Positions 46,240 to 59,670 of a DNA stretch of 64,000 nucleotides are shown here, piece by piece. Position 1 is the first letter of the stretch. The number at the start of each line of letters is the position of its first letter. A program made the position numbers and the translations under genes. This stretch comes from Lunularia cruciata. Lineage: Eukaryota; Streptophyta; Marchantiopsida; Lunulariales; Lunulariaceae. Location of the stretch: assembly GCA_948567375.1 (NCBI GenBank), contig OX419760.1, positions 23,808,001 through 23,872,000 of the forward strand, given 5' to 3'. The notes beneath the pieces were generated by a model. It saw only the letters and a list, made by a program, of their open reading frames with translations, was not told where the DNA came from and searched no databases.

Positions 46240-49200
46240 CCTACATGCATTGCAATTAGTCTCGTAACCTTATTGTAAGACACATTTGTCCTTAACTTCA
46301 AATGGATGTACGTTCTTTTCTAGAGATAAATTTACCATGATCTTGGTGTCTATGGAAATATTTCAAGAAGATGCTTCCAACAAGATAAGGTACAATTCAT
46401 TTTCATGTGTATTCACAAAGAAATAAACCCCAATGTAAATTGCCTTTTTGTGTGCTTCCATAAATGGAATCCAATAGTTGAAGATATAACATGTGCTTAT
46501 AATTTTACATTCCTATAGAAGATCTACCCCATGCTTAATCTTCAATATTCCAACAAATCATTATTGTAATTAATCAAACTCCACATTTAACAATCAAAGA
46601 GGAGTTTCTATTGCAAATACTTGTGAAAAATTGACACCAAAGGTGAAAGAAAATGTCAATTTCTCTAGGCTTGTAACTCACTTATATCTACAAATAGTAA
46701 AGGCTTGCTAACTTTGGCTTGATTTAATAGCCTTGTTTTTTTTACTTGCATTTAGTGATTAAATCATGGTTGGATAGTCTAAATCCACACATATGTGAAT
46801 GCTTTGGTACATGACAATGGTTCTTGAAGGTAGTTACTTTTCTAGGTGATGGCGCATTCAAACCATTATACTTCCTTTAGTGCCAAAGGTCTTCCAAGTC
46901 AAAGGCCTTTGGGCCAAAGGTTGCAAGCAACAAAGGTCTTTGGTCTTGCACTCCTTTTGTGCGCATTGTCCTCCAACTTACCTCTTGTGGGTCCATTTCT
47001 TCCATGTACACTTCTTCCTTTGTGCTCATTCTTCTTACCAGTGCAACTATCTTTCACTCCAAATGCAAGTAGCATAAAACCACTCTCTAGACTTGACAAC
47101 CCTATAACTTATTGTAACCTAAGAAAATAATATAAATCTAACCAAAAAAAGTTTTGCAAAGAGCTCTTCATTATAAATCCCACTCTTGGACATTGTTTGA
47201 ATTGCCTTTGCTTGAGCCTTAGATAATTTTTATGAACAAGAGGAATAGATGGCATAATAAAGGTTCATGGTTATGCTCAGGTGCTTGATGGTCAAATTGG
47301 AACGGTTGTCCTTTTGTTTGTTGCCTTACAACTTTATAGGATACTTTATGCACTTAATGATGGTCTTTTTGCACTTTCTTTGCAGATTTGGGTTTTGGTG
47401 TTCCTTGTACTCTCCTCCACTATTGTAGAGAAGATAGACTTAGCAATATTCATCATTCACTTTGGTAGATGAAGACACAGAAATACCATAGTTATTTGCC
47501 TTTGCATGGTGTTAGCAATGTAATTCCAATCAATCAAGAGTGAAAAATAAGCCTAAAGGTGGCAAAAAAAGCATAATAACATTTGACAAAATCAATGGTT
47601 GCAATTTGTTGGTTTTTTATAGCTTACCAAAATTATTGAGCGCATTCATGAAATTTCTATCTAAAAACTTTGATGTCTTTATAGGAATTTGGATGTTTAC
47701 TTAGGGATATATTTTTGATAAAGTATAAAACAAAGTTACCATGGGAATTCTTCGATAACTTTAAGGAGAATATTTAGAGAGGAAAGGTATCAATTCCTTA
47801 TTGAGCTTGGAGAGTGTAATAAGTAAGTATACTTATTATATTCTTTTTGTCAATACTCCATAGGAACTTCATGTGAGTATCAATAAAGGAAATCTTGTGT
47901 TGACAATCTCAAGTGTTTCCTTATGAGCCATTTGGAAAAGTCTTGGTATAAGAGAGTGAATGAGTGGATCAAGTAGTGAGTGGGAAATTTTCAAAGTAAA
48001 TGAATTATTTTCTTTTCAAATTTTATCCTTGATGGGGCTTGATAATGATCTATTGTTCCTTCTAGCACATAAGGTACACACAAATTAACACCTTTTAGTG
48101 AGTGATGTGCCAAGCACTTTATCTATTTAAAGATCATTTTTTATATCAAGTTCTTAAAAAACCATTTAAAAATGTAGAAAGACAACCAAAAAGAACTAAG
48201 GTTAAATGGTTTGCTGTCAAGCAAGCAAATGTATTAAGTATAAAAATTTCCAAAGAAGAAAATGACTTGCAAATAAAAATAGTATAAATCTTATCTCACA
48301 TCCAAAGGATATCTTTAATGACTATTTATGTGTATATATGGCCATGCAAGTTGTCATTCTTGGACAAGAAGCAAGCTTAGAGCTCAAATTAGAATATATT
48401 ATGATAAGGTCTTGTGCTAGAGGAATTGTAGATTTGATTCAATTGCTCATACTTCCTTGCACAATTTACTTTGTATAGTGCAAAAAATTGATATCTTTCC
48501 CTGCCCAATTACTCATCTATCCACTATGTCATGCCCATCACTTGTCTATCTATTTGTTGTAACACCACAATCTGGACTATTGTATGCCAATACCCGTCTA
48601 TCTGTCTACCTCAACACTCAAATGTGATTGCCGCTAAGGACCATATTCCAATGTTGCTAAGGGTCATAGCAAAATCCAAATCTATTATAGATTTAGATTA
48701 TGCTAGAAGGAAGTAAAAATTACATTTTAGCAATATCAAAGATAACAACACAAAATAAATTTCTTGTTTGTACTCCAGATCTCTTGTTCACTCTCTTATA
48801 CAAAGCTTCTCCAAAATGACTATAAGAAGCTTTCACCAATGCCAAAATAGAGATTATTCATATAAAACCTTGAAAGTATGAGATTCTTCCAAGCTCAACA
48901 ACCATATTAATAGCATTCTCAAGCAAGGAATTTCATACTTTACATATCAAGAATAGGTAATACTCACAAACTCTAATTCTCTTCACTCACTACACTCTTT
49001 AAGCTCACTAAACTATTGATGTCTTTCTTATCTTAGGTCACTATTGATATAATCAATAAAGCTAACAAATTAATTAGCTCAATAAATCAATAAAATCTAA
49101 ACTTTGTCTAAGAACTTTGTAAGAAAAATTAGGCAATATGCCTTCAAATGGGTTTTTGTATCACATGCCTCATTTGGAAGTTTCAAAGCATATTTTCTAC

Positions 49201-51999
49201 AAATTTAGGAAAATTTCTAATTAAAAATTACAACATATTCCAAGGTCAAGTCAAATCCACTTACTTGACTTCACTTAAAGCTCAAAGTTCACTGAACTCA
49301 ATCAAATGGATAGAATTTTAGTATTTAAGTGAATTTGACCGTGCAAAAGCACAGTATAAAGGTTTCATTCCAATATAGTGTAATAAAATGTCTCTAAATA
49401 TACTATACTTAAATAATAATATATTATATTATAATATACTCGACTTAAAAAATTTGCAGTGGTCCAATAGAGTATCCAACCATGAAATATTAAAATCATC
49501 TACTTATTTAGTCATAAAAAGTTAAATAAATGTATATTTAATTTAGTTATTATTAAAATTATTTAGTTAAAACTAATTCAACATAATCAAAATACTACTA
49601 GAGAGTAGGCATACATCCAATGCTATTGTAGACTAGGAGATACAAGTTATATGATATATTAATGAGATTAATTTTACAAAAATCAAGATATATTAGCATG
49701 TGATTTTACCTTGACAAAGTGTTGTTTCTCAATAATTATGATAACATAAATTCATGAACAAGTTTTCTTCCATGTTTAACATGTAGGAAATGAGAAAAAT
49801 CAAGAAAAGGGTGACTATTGTCATACTTTGCCTTTCTCTCTCAGTGAACACGTCAGGTGCTTAAATATGGAGGTTATAGGTTAGAGGTTGTGTGTAGATG
49901 TATCACTACTAGTTTGAGCATATGTTTTGCACAATCACTAGAAAATATTACTCTTGTTTCTAGTATTCTTTCTATTGGGTAGGGGAGTAACATGCAACTT
50001 GACCTATCACCATAACAAACAATGCTAGTCTGTTTGTCATCACTTCCAACATTACCAAGGAGAAATACAAAACACTCTTAGAAGGAAGGAACATAAGCAT
50101 AATGCCCCCACACCAATCCAAACCAACTGGTTGTACAAACAAGCATGGAAGCACGGAGAGGATCCAACCATAAGAATTCAACAACAACCCTCCATGCGTT
50201 TGGTGGAACTCAGCTTTGGGGCCTCCTACCTTGTCCTCAAGATCATTTCAATTTGTATTTTAAGTTTCTTCCAATCTATACTCCAACTTCCAACCCAATT
50301 TGTCCTCCAAGTGGAGAAATTCTATGTCATTAAGATAAAAAAAACTTTGTGCAACTCATATAGACATAACTTTCTTTGTGTAACTTGGATTAAATTTTTC
50401 TAAGATTTAATGGAAAGCCTAAAAGGTATGATTTCCAATGATATGAATAAGTCACAATTTGATCACCATAGCTTTGCTGAAAAGCTCTCAAACTCACCCT
50501 TTTTTTGTAATTTCCACCCTAATCTCAAAATCCCTAATTAGGGTTTGCTCCTAGTTCTTTGTAATTTTCTCTAGATTTCTAGATTAGAGGTACACTTAAT
50601 TTTCAAAACCACTCCAAAAATCTAAAATCCTCAATCATAGTCACAAAAGTAGTAGAATTGACATTCAATCATGATCGAAGATAAAAATGCTCCATTGAGC
50701 TTATGATAGTGTTTTCAACCGAATTTGTTGTATCAACTCACACTCTCCATGGACCCAAAGCCAACCAAAATTTCCACGATAGTTGGTTATGCCCTTTTTT
50801 GAACCCTTACAGCATTTGGTAGCCTAATCCAACCACAATCCTTGGATATGATCAATTCTTGAGTTATGCTAACTTGTGAGCTTTATAGACCTAGGTATGC
50901 TTGATCCAAGACCTTGAATTCTCTATTGGAAGAATTCACATGAAACCTTTGCGTAGAGGTGTAAGACCTAACCACCAAAAATAATATAAATTTTTATAAG
51001 GTGAATCAAATCATAATTCTAAGAGTGATCAAAATTCCAAACTTGATTATCATCTCATCTCCAACACTTTACTTCCCAAAGCTCTAACTTCAATTGACCA
51101 GATCTGATTTGAGAATAATCAAACCTAGAATTTCTTACTTTCATCACTACAAGCACTTTGCCTATTATTCAATTCCAATAATAGATTATGAAGATATCTC
51201 ACAAAGCTCTCTAAATTGTCTATTTGTGCTCTTGGGGATCAATTCTACCCCCTTGATTCAATCAATCATATCTCCTACAAAACCTGCTCAAATCATTTGC
51301 TTTCTATCTCCAAATTGTAGCTTGTTGTCTCTTCTCTCCAACCATAGTCCTTCCTCCTTGAATGCTCTCTCCACACTCCTTTTATGACCAAAAACTCAAG
51401 ACTTCTCCTTTTGGGAGCCAATCACTTGCAATTTTTTGTCATTTAGTTTCTTCACTTTTTGACAAATGGAAACCATAACTCCACCTTGAAACTAATGAGC
51501 CAAATTTAGGCATTCTCCATCAATAAGAGCACATAGATTTTCAAATCTCAAACCTACTCATAAGTAAGCACCAAAAGGATGACAGAATATGGGTTTTCCA
51601 TCACTAACAACATGAATGTCGCCCCAAAATGTACCACCATCCAATCCCATAGGCCATCATGGTGTAGAATTTGAAGGTTGACGAGATAAGGATTTGGGAG
51701 CATGGGACATCTCTTGCTCAAACGCTTCCTCCAATGCTCTAACGCTTGTGCTCTATTACAACTCTCACTCCCAACGTCCTTCTCATGCTTGAGACTCCTC
51801 AAACTAAACACACCCCTTTCTCTCAACTCTCCGCAAACTATATACACAAGAGCTCTCAAAGAGGGCAATACCATAATCCATGTGGCTAATTGTATACATG
51901 TACATAGGTTGCTCACATGGCAATAGCTCAACCATGCACTCCGTCGTACAACCTACTCCATCTTTATGGAGATAAACCATACTAGTTACTTTTTCACGC
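46240..51999. other. AT-rich gene-free stretch, probably decayed transposons
   Basis: No ORF resembles a known family. A cluster of AAGGTCTTCCAAG / AAAGGCCTTTGG imperfect repeats lies at about 46890-46945. Open frames such as the minus-strand one at 51554-51931 have no recognisable domain and are not called. Confidence 0.45.
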
Positions 52000-52085
52000 T
52001 ACGTAAACCACAACACAACACCATGTAGAAAACACAAAGGATTGGAAGACCTCATCAAACCTAAATGACAATAAGACTTAGAAAA
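52000..52085 (-). repeat. Fragment of the RLE non-LTR tail
   Basis: On the minus strand it reads TTTGATGAGGTCTTCCAATCC then TTTGTGTTTTCTACATGG, clearly related to the tail blocks at about 7990 and 12330. It shows the family is dispersed beyond the copy at 9-12 kb. Confidence 0.65.
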
Positions 52086-54600
52086 CAGTTTTGCTTGATA
52101 TCTAAAAAAGGATTGTCTAACCAAATAGTTAAATTTAGTTTAAGATGGTTTCATACAAGGTTTGAAGTAGTTTAAGTCTATAGTATCTTGTGTGAGATAG
52201 TGAATAAGGATTGCCTATTGGGTGTATATCTCAACATGTTCATTTATAATAGATGTTGGATCTATTGTAGAACATTTTTTGCAATACAGAGCAACCATTC
52301 AAAATCCAGTAAAAATACTTTTATTAAAAAAATTGATCCAATTTTTACATTGTATAGATAATAATAGAATTTTGAATTGTTCTTGCACTATTAGTATTAC
52401 TTGCTTAGGGATTTCTTTTCACAACTTAGAAATAAGTAAAACTTATTCTCAAAATATGCATTTGCAATATTATGCTCAAAAGGAAATTCCCTTTTTTATC
52501 TACTTCTTGTAAAATAGAAATTAGAGATTTGGATCTTACAAAGACCACAAAATTTGATAAAAAGATGAGTGTGAGTTCATTGAAGTCAATTTACTGCATG
52601 GTTATCGTGAGATTATGTTTAAAGGCATAAACAATAAATCTATCAAAACCTAACAAAAATCATAAGATAAATTTATTTTCAAATCATAATACTATATCTA
52701 AATTTGTATTTTTTATTTAATAAATTATTTTTTATTTATGGAAACCATAAATTATTTTCATATCATATAATATATAAATAAATAATGTATTATTTAAATT
52801 TATTTATATAATAAAAAAGCAGCAGATAAAAATATGAATATATGAGACTAAATCATAGTATAAATCAGATTATTCAATCAATTTTAGTACATTTTTATTA
52901 TTTTTATTAATCATACAAATTTATGGATTATGTTAATATCCTTCTTGATTTCAACATGTTTACTTTTGATTAGGTTAGCTAAAGTAAAATTAATGTAAAA
53001 TTATTACTATTGTAATGATATCAAGTAGAGTAATTAGTATATATCTTCATAATAGTATAATGTTGCTACTAAGTATTTAATATTTACACAAGCATCATTT
53101 TATATTATCTTTTATTGATTTATTTGCACTCACTTACATTCAACTTCTACAATAAAGACTAGCTTGTTTACTCACTATCCTTTTTGATATGATTTCTTTG
53201 TAATATTTTTTAATATATGATCCAAAAAACTGGTCAAAACATTGTATGATAAAACTTCTTAAGTATAGATAATATTAAATGACAATGATAAAGAATCTTT
53301 GATAAGACAGTGCATATATTTTGAAAACTATACTTTAGATAACATTAAATTTCTCAAAACAAATGCATTATAAAATACTATCATTTCTCTTCCAATTAAT
53401 CCTAGCACCTGATTTTCTTTTTACATGTCATTCTTTTATTATGAAGACCAATTTCTATCATCTCATTTCTCAAAATGTTTCTCAATACAGTTTTATAAAT
53501 ATTATCTTGATTTACAATTCAATTAAAAACCAAAGTACAAGATATAACGCACATCAAAGAGCTTTCATGATTTATCTTTTGTGGATCATCACATCCCCAT
53601 TCATCTTGGTCAGCATTTTCAAGGATGTCATATGAATCTAAATAAGTTGATATAGTTAATCAAGTACTACTATATATGATTATTATAATATTATGTTTAA
53701 TGATTTCTTAAGTACATCATCTGAAATATCATCAGTACTTATTCAATATAAACCAGTGGACAATAATGATCCAGTTTGATTTCAAAAAGACCTTAAAAGT
53801 ATATTCTAATATAGATTTATTCACTAGTTACATATTTGCTTTTGATTGTACGTGGATATAATGGATATAAACTCAGAGCCCCCTAAATAACCGAAAATCT
53901 CTGTCATTTGTGCAGTTTGAGATATAGAAGTTAATAGTAATACAATTTATAGAAGTTTTTTATTTAGGAAAATTGCTTGATCTGTTAGTTTTTTTCAAAA
54001 GATCCGATGGTGAAGGTAAGATACACCAATGAGTGGGTGGAGAGCAGTAGTTGAGGGAATATACCTTTTTCTGTTTGCATGATTTAAGATCTTTTCTAAT
54101 TTCTAAACTATTTAACCTCATTATCAATTATTAGATTAATTGCTGATGTAATAGAAAGCAGAAAGAAAAAGACATAGGAAATTTATAATTTAGTCACAAA
54201 TAATAAGTCTTGGGTCAAATGTACCTTGGTTGGATAAAAGACGCATGTCTTTTGGTCCTTACATAGAATCTCTAATCAATGTGACTTTTGATGCGATCTC
54301 GGACACACCTCCTTTTCTATCCTCTTTCTGGATATTCCTCGAGTACTCCACACATACCCCTATTTTAAACAACAATAAAATTTGGTCAGCTCATCTCATC
54401 TTTCCAACCTTCTAACGGACCACGTCAATAAAATAGAGTGATTGGTGAGAGTAACCATATGTACTCATTCCTTTAACTATATCCTTCTTTCCTTGCTGGC
54501 AGTAACATATTTTCACCATTGAACTTTAAGATAAACAGTATCGGAATCCAAGCTGAAGTACTATGTAATACTGTTGGAGTAACATGGGGGAAAACGAAAA
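52086..54600. other. Most AT-rich part of the window, no gene recognised
   Basis: Long A/T runs around 52650-53350. No coding sequence, LTR end or inverted repeat could be supported. Confidence 0.45.
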
Positions 54601-55834
54601 CAGTTGGGTTATATAGAAAGAAGGCAGTGAGCTACTATATATGGCGGATAACATTAACAGAAGGGACGCGAGGAGGAGAGAAAGAAAGCGTGAACAAGTA
54701 AATCACGAGAGAGATCAGGCTGACTGACTGACCGGGCGACCGGCAGTGTTTTGTCCGGAAGAAGAAGACGAAAAGGGACGACCGGTACTGCTGACAGGCG
54801 GACAGGCAGACAGATTTTGACAGAACAAAGAGCTCTCTCTGAGCAGAGGAATAAACTTTGAAAGCGAAGGCGCTGCTGATACAGAAGGAGAAGAATTAGA
54901 CGAAGAAATGGAAGAAAAGATTCAATGATTCGGCGAAAAAATCGTGGGGTCATTCCTTTCTCGCTCTCGTCGTTGCCGTGGCCGCGCTTGCTTGGCTTGG
55001 CTTTGATCGGGGCCAGAAGATCCACAGTGAATGAGTGTGATAACGTAAAGAGAAGAGCACAGAATAAGGAAGAGGAGGGGAGGATGGATGGATGGAAGGA
55101 AGGAGGTAGGCAGTGCCACGAGGAAGTGTTTCTTGGCAGCTCCAAACTATAGTGGTGATACTTCGATTCGCTCTTTCTCTTCTCCTTCTCGACGTTCCGC
55201 GGGGTCTCGTTCCAGCTCAACGAGCAGCAGCAGTTGAGTCCATGCACTGTACAGAAGTGTATAACACGCACCCAGAAGATTTACCGTAGTCCCTCCCAGG
55301 TGACAATCTTGAGTGATTGGTCGGTTGGCCAGCCAAGCTAGCTAGCGATGCGTTCGTTCTTGAATGCTTTCTAGTATGGTGTGGTTGTTGGCGTATTCGT
55401 TCGCCCGAGATTCGAGAGAGTATTGAAGCTGCGTAAGGCAACAGTCACGCTCTTTGCGCGTCCGTCTGGTGCAGCTGCGTGAGAGGTGCTTAAAGTCTGT
55501 GACTTACGGCCGGAGTTGAGGGGAAGCGGGGTCGAGGAGGCACTTTTGTGACCTTGACTTGGCTCAAGTTGTTTGTCAAGTTGAACCATGCTTTCGGGGT
55601 TCGGTGTTCTGCAAGTGCATTGCTGTTTGCCCGCAAGTATGTTGTGAGTTTTTGCTAGTGAAAATCGCATTTCATCAGCCTAGTAACAGTGGCGAATAGT
55701 AGTTTTTGGCTTGACAGCAGAACAGGGAAAGCCTTCGACTTCAGGGAAGTAAGTGACCGAGTAAGTGAGGGACTAGTGGGACTTCCTTTTTTCCCTGTGT
55801 ATCTTGGTTCAAGCAGTCGTAGATCCACTTCTCG
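54601..55834 (+). promoter_or_regulatory. 5' flank of L2HGDH (long 5' UTR and promoter region)
   Basis: Composition shifts back to higher G+C near 54,650. It contains GGAT/GGAAG simple repeats at about 55080-55107. The open frames on the minus strand here (for example 54654-55271) are Ser/Arg-rich, unlike any known family, and are not called. No promoter element is identified with certainty. Confidence 0.35.
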
Positions 55835-58800
55835 ATGAGACGAGGCTCTCTCCGTTGCCAGCTGCAGCTTTCTCGCCTTTACTTTGTATCCCCTCGCAAC
55901 TTTTCCTGGCATTCAAGGTGGAATCGTACCTTACCAGCCTCCGAGATCTCCTGTACATCACTTGAGTCCTCTGGTTCATCTGTGTCAACTACTCTTCTGA
56001 AACAATTATCCACTTTCCATCCCTTTCCCAGTTATGGAGCTCCTTCTGGTTTACAAGAAGTGGAATCTGCTGTAAAGTTAAAAAACAGAGCAATTTGTGG
56101 AGCAAGGCGTAAGAATGTGCTCAATCATGCTTTCCTTCACCTTCGTAACTGCTCTGGGAGCACTGGATCAACGGAGTTTGCTGCCACGGCTCTTAGACGG
56201 GAGCTCCCGAAGGAGAAGGTAGATTGTGTGGTGATTGGAGCTGGAGTTGTGGGACTTGCCATTGCGCGACAAATTGCTCAGCAGGGCAGAGACGTGATTG
56301 TGCTGGAGGCAGCTGATGCGATAGGAACAGGCACAAGCTCGCGAAACAGCGAAGTCATCCATGCCGGAATTTACTATCCGCCAGGCTCTCTCAAGGTAAA
56401 ACACTAAGCTGCTCCTTCAACGTTGAGATCTGAAATTTGATGTTCATAATCAAGGAAGCTCTCGAGTGGCTTTGGGTTATTGGCCCGTCGAAGAGTTCAA
56501 TTCAGAAATTGAACGAAATAGATTATCACAGGTGATATCAGAAAATTGAGACATGTTTTGTCTGTTTGGTTCATGGCCTCATTACCCCCAGTTCTTTTCT
56601 TTCCCATCCAAGAATGTCCTCACATTGACTGGGTGCTGGAATCTTTTAGAACATGAGCGTCGAAACATACGGTCAGTAAGTGGTGCTGGTACAAATTTGC
56701 TGGAGTCATAGGTCACTATTTTCTGCGGATAAATTGTCCTGGCTGGCCCTGCTAACCATCAGAAACATTGGTTGTAAAGGCCATAAATCTGAGTAAGATA
56801 CTTTATTATCACCTCCATAACGATCACGTTACGCTTCCTGAGGAATTCATAGAGAAATTTTGTGTCTTATACAACATGACATTGTTTAACATGCAGGCAA
56901 GGTTATGTGTAACCGGGAAGAATGCTTTGTATGCCTACTGCAAAGAACGTGATGTTCCACATAAAAGTGTTGGCAAGTTGATTGTAGCTACCAGTCCAGA
57001 TCAATTTCCTGTGCTAGAGAAAATTGAAATGTTGGGAAGAGCTAATGGTGTTGAAGACCTAAGGATGCTGAGCGGAGACGAGGCTATGCAAATGGAGCCT
57101 TCTCTTTATTGCGTCAAAGCACTTTCCTCTCCATCGACAGGAATTGTCGACAGCCATGCTTTTATGCTTGCCTTGCAGGTAAGACACCCTTGGGCTATTG
57201 ATAAGATCTTGATGAAATAGTAGACTGTGAAAGTTATCTTTGTATCAACAGCACACATTAGGAGCGCATACCACGATCTTCTTTCCAAAGCCTTCAGTTA
57301 TACCATATTCTTGAAGTCTTTGTCAAAGTTGACTGAAAGCTGATTTCTGTTTCTGCCCAGACAGATGCTGAAGATATGGGCATGTCTATCGCATTCAACA
57401 CAACCGTGAGTAGAGGTTTTGTTACTTCTGATGGTATTGACCTTGTTGTTGCTGAAACTTCTGCTTATAAACAAGAAGGTGATGAGCAGTTGATACTCTC
57501 AGCCAACACAGTCATAACAGCTGCTGGCCTTTTTGCTCAATCTGTGGCAAGGAGGATACAAGGTTTACCATCGGAGACTATTCCCAAGGGATATTATGCG
57601 AAAGGTTGTTATTTCAACCTTGCAGGTTTGAACAAATCTCCGTTCAGTCGGCTAATATACCCTGTCCCTGAAGAAGGTGGTATTGGAGTTCATGTGACCA
57701 TGGATCTGGTTGACCAGACGAGATTTGGTCCTGATGTTGAGTGGCTTCCTCAATTTAACGACGAAGACCCGTATCCAGCTCGGTAAGACTTATGATTCTT
57801 GTTGTACATCTCATATGGCAGCTGAGCTGAATGCTTGATGCTTATGATCTATCAGTAGTATGAAATTGACTAAGAAATTCTATTCTTGTTCTGAGAATTC
57901 AAGTCGACGAGACCGAAAGACAAATTAACTTTGCTAATGTCATGAGCTACAAACGTCATGTACTAACAGGCGAATATACATAACATCCCACTTTATCTTC
58001 CGAAACGAGAAGGATTCTGTAACCGCACTTGTTCTAAGACTAACAATTTGGAAAGGTAGTGGAGGTCCCTGTCAATTTAACTCACTATTTGCGCCAGTTT
58101 GTAATTAGTCGGTTCGTTTTGAGGTAGTCATTGCATAATGTTTGGAAGCTATACTTTTTGAGTGAACACCTGAGTAGGACTATTGGTGGCAAGCTCTGAA
58201 GAGAATCTCTTATCCGTGCAAGTTATGTGGCCGCAAACATGAGTAACTCAAGTCAGAAACATAGAAATATGCTTGATATAGTACTTGCTTAATTTTAAAG
58301 GAGAGATTGAGGATCAGAAAACGAACTCCTATACAGACCATGTAGTCTATGCCCATCGGGATCTAAATACTATCTTTATGCTTTACATATTGTCAAGTCA
58401 ACTCTGGTATGGGTCTCTGCTTGATCTCCTTCAAGATTTGAAATGTACATGTTGCCTGAATTACTGGCAGCAGGTATGAATCCTTAAATAGAGTTCAGAT
58501 TGACGTGCAAATGACTGCTTACTGTGCCGCAATGTTGCGTTTTCTTGTCTCAACAATGAAAGTATTTTACTTAGTGGCAAGCAATTGAAGGTCTCAGTGC
58601 CTATTAAAGGTATTTAGTGGAGTTGAAATTCATTTATTAATAGCAGGATTGTCTGTTCTATTAGCTTCGAGTATCACGTCGATCCAAGAAGAGGCGACAA
58701 GTTCTATTCAGAAGTTCGCAAGTACTTCCCTGCCCTTCCGGATGAAGCTCTGCAACCTGCTTATTCTGGAATCCGGCCAAAACTTTCGGGGAAGGGCCAA

Positions 58801-59670
58801 CCACCTGTGGACTTTCTCATTCAGGTAGGTCAAAGTCTTGATTAATACTACTAAGCTGCTATTATGTCATCGCGCTGTGCCACATATCTTCTCTCTTGAA
58901 GGACGTGTGGCATCTTGTTTGGTCGTTTGCCTAGGTAGTGTTGTTAAAATCAAGTCCGCATATGGAAAGTGGAATTATTTCAGAATTCATGAAGTGATCC
59001 AGGATTGTCACGCTATGAAACAATCAGAATGGATTAGTACAACCAGGCCAACTATTGGTTATCTGCTTGAGTTCCTGTCATGTTCTGACAAAACACGACT
59101 GGAAATCTATTATTCAACATCACTCATCCTTCGAGAGTGCCCATTGCAATCTTTAGACAGCTGAGCAGAGGGGATGACAATCTGGACGGTACCGTCAGGT
59201 CACTATTTGTTAATGGGAAATAAGTGGCGAGAGTCGTGATTTTCGCTCGAGGTGAACAGCGATCGACTCAATGGGGTGTGACGATTGATCCATGCTCGGT
59301 AGTTACTAACAGGTAACTATTTTAGGTCTTCACGAGAAGTAGTAGATCTACGACAGAATAAGGGAGGGAGGACGATAAGGGTCAGCTCCAGGAAGGCGAT
59401 GGGCACAGTAAACGTGAGCCATGACTTAGAAAGCAGCCCTTTGGCCCATGATGTGCCACGAATTTAGGAAGGAGGAAAGAGAGAGATAGCTAATACTTGT
59501 GAAGATGCCTCCTAATCATTCACCTACGAAATTGATTGTTTGCTGCGCAGGGAAAAAAGACGCATGGCATTCCGGGCTTGATACAATTATACGGTATCGA
59601 GTCACCTGGACTGACTTCATCCCTAGCAATAGCGCATCTTGTAGGCGACCTAGTTTTAAAGGTGTACTGA
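55835..59670 (+). CDS. L2HGDH: L-2-hydroxyglutarate dehydrogenase, mitochondrial
   Basis: FAD-dependent enzyme that oxidises L-2-hydroxyglutarate to 2-oxoglutarate, a metabolite-repair reaction at the mitochondrial membrane. Exons are 55835-56395, 56897-57178, 57361-57782, 58665-58824 and 59551-59670. Phases join and give 514 residues. The first 40 or so residues are rich in Arg and Ser with few acids, as in a mitochondrial presequence, and a Ser-rich linker follows to about residue 120. The FAD-binding Rossmann motif is [14 protein letters not shown] (about residues 131-144), then [19 protein letters not shown]. Later family marks are [24 protein letters not shown] and the C-terminal HGIPGL...[11 protein letters not shown]. 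The last exon was found from this motif; it is too short to stand out as an ORF. It is a member of the DAO-type FAD oxidoreductases. All key motifs are intact, so it should be functional. Confidence 0.96.

Noticed and set aside
51554-51931. 125-codon minus-strand open frame
   Set aside because: No recognisable family or start context; it lies among decayed repeats.
54654-55271. 205-codon minus-strand open frame upstream of L2HGDH
   Set aside because: Ser/Leu/Arg-rich without domain or splice support, in a G+C-rich 5' flank where long chance frames are common.
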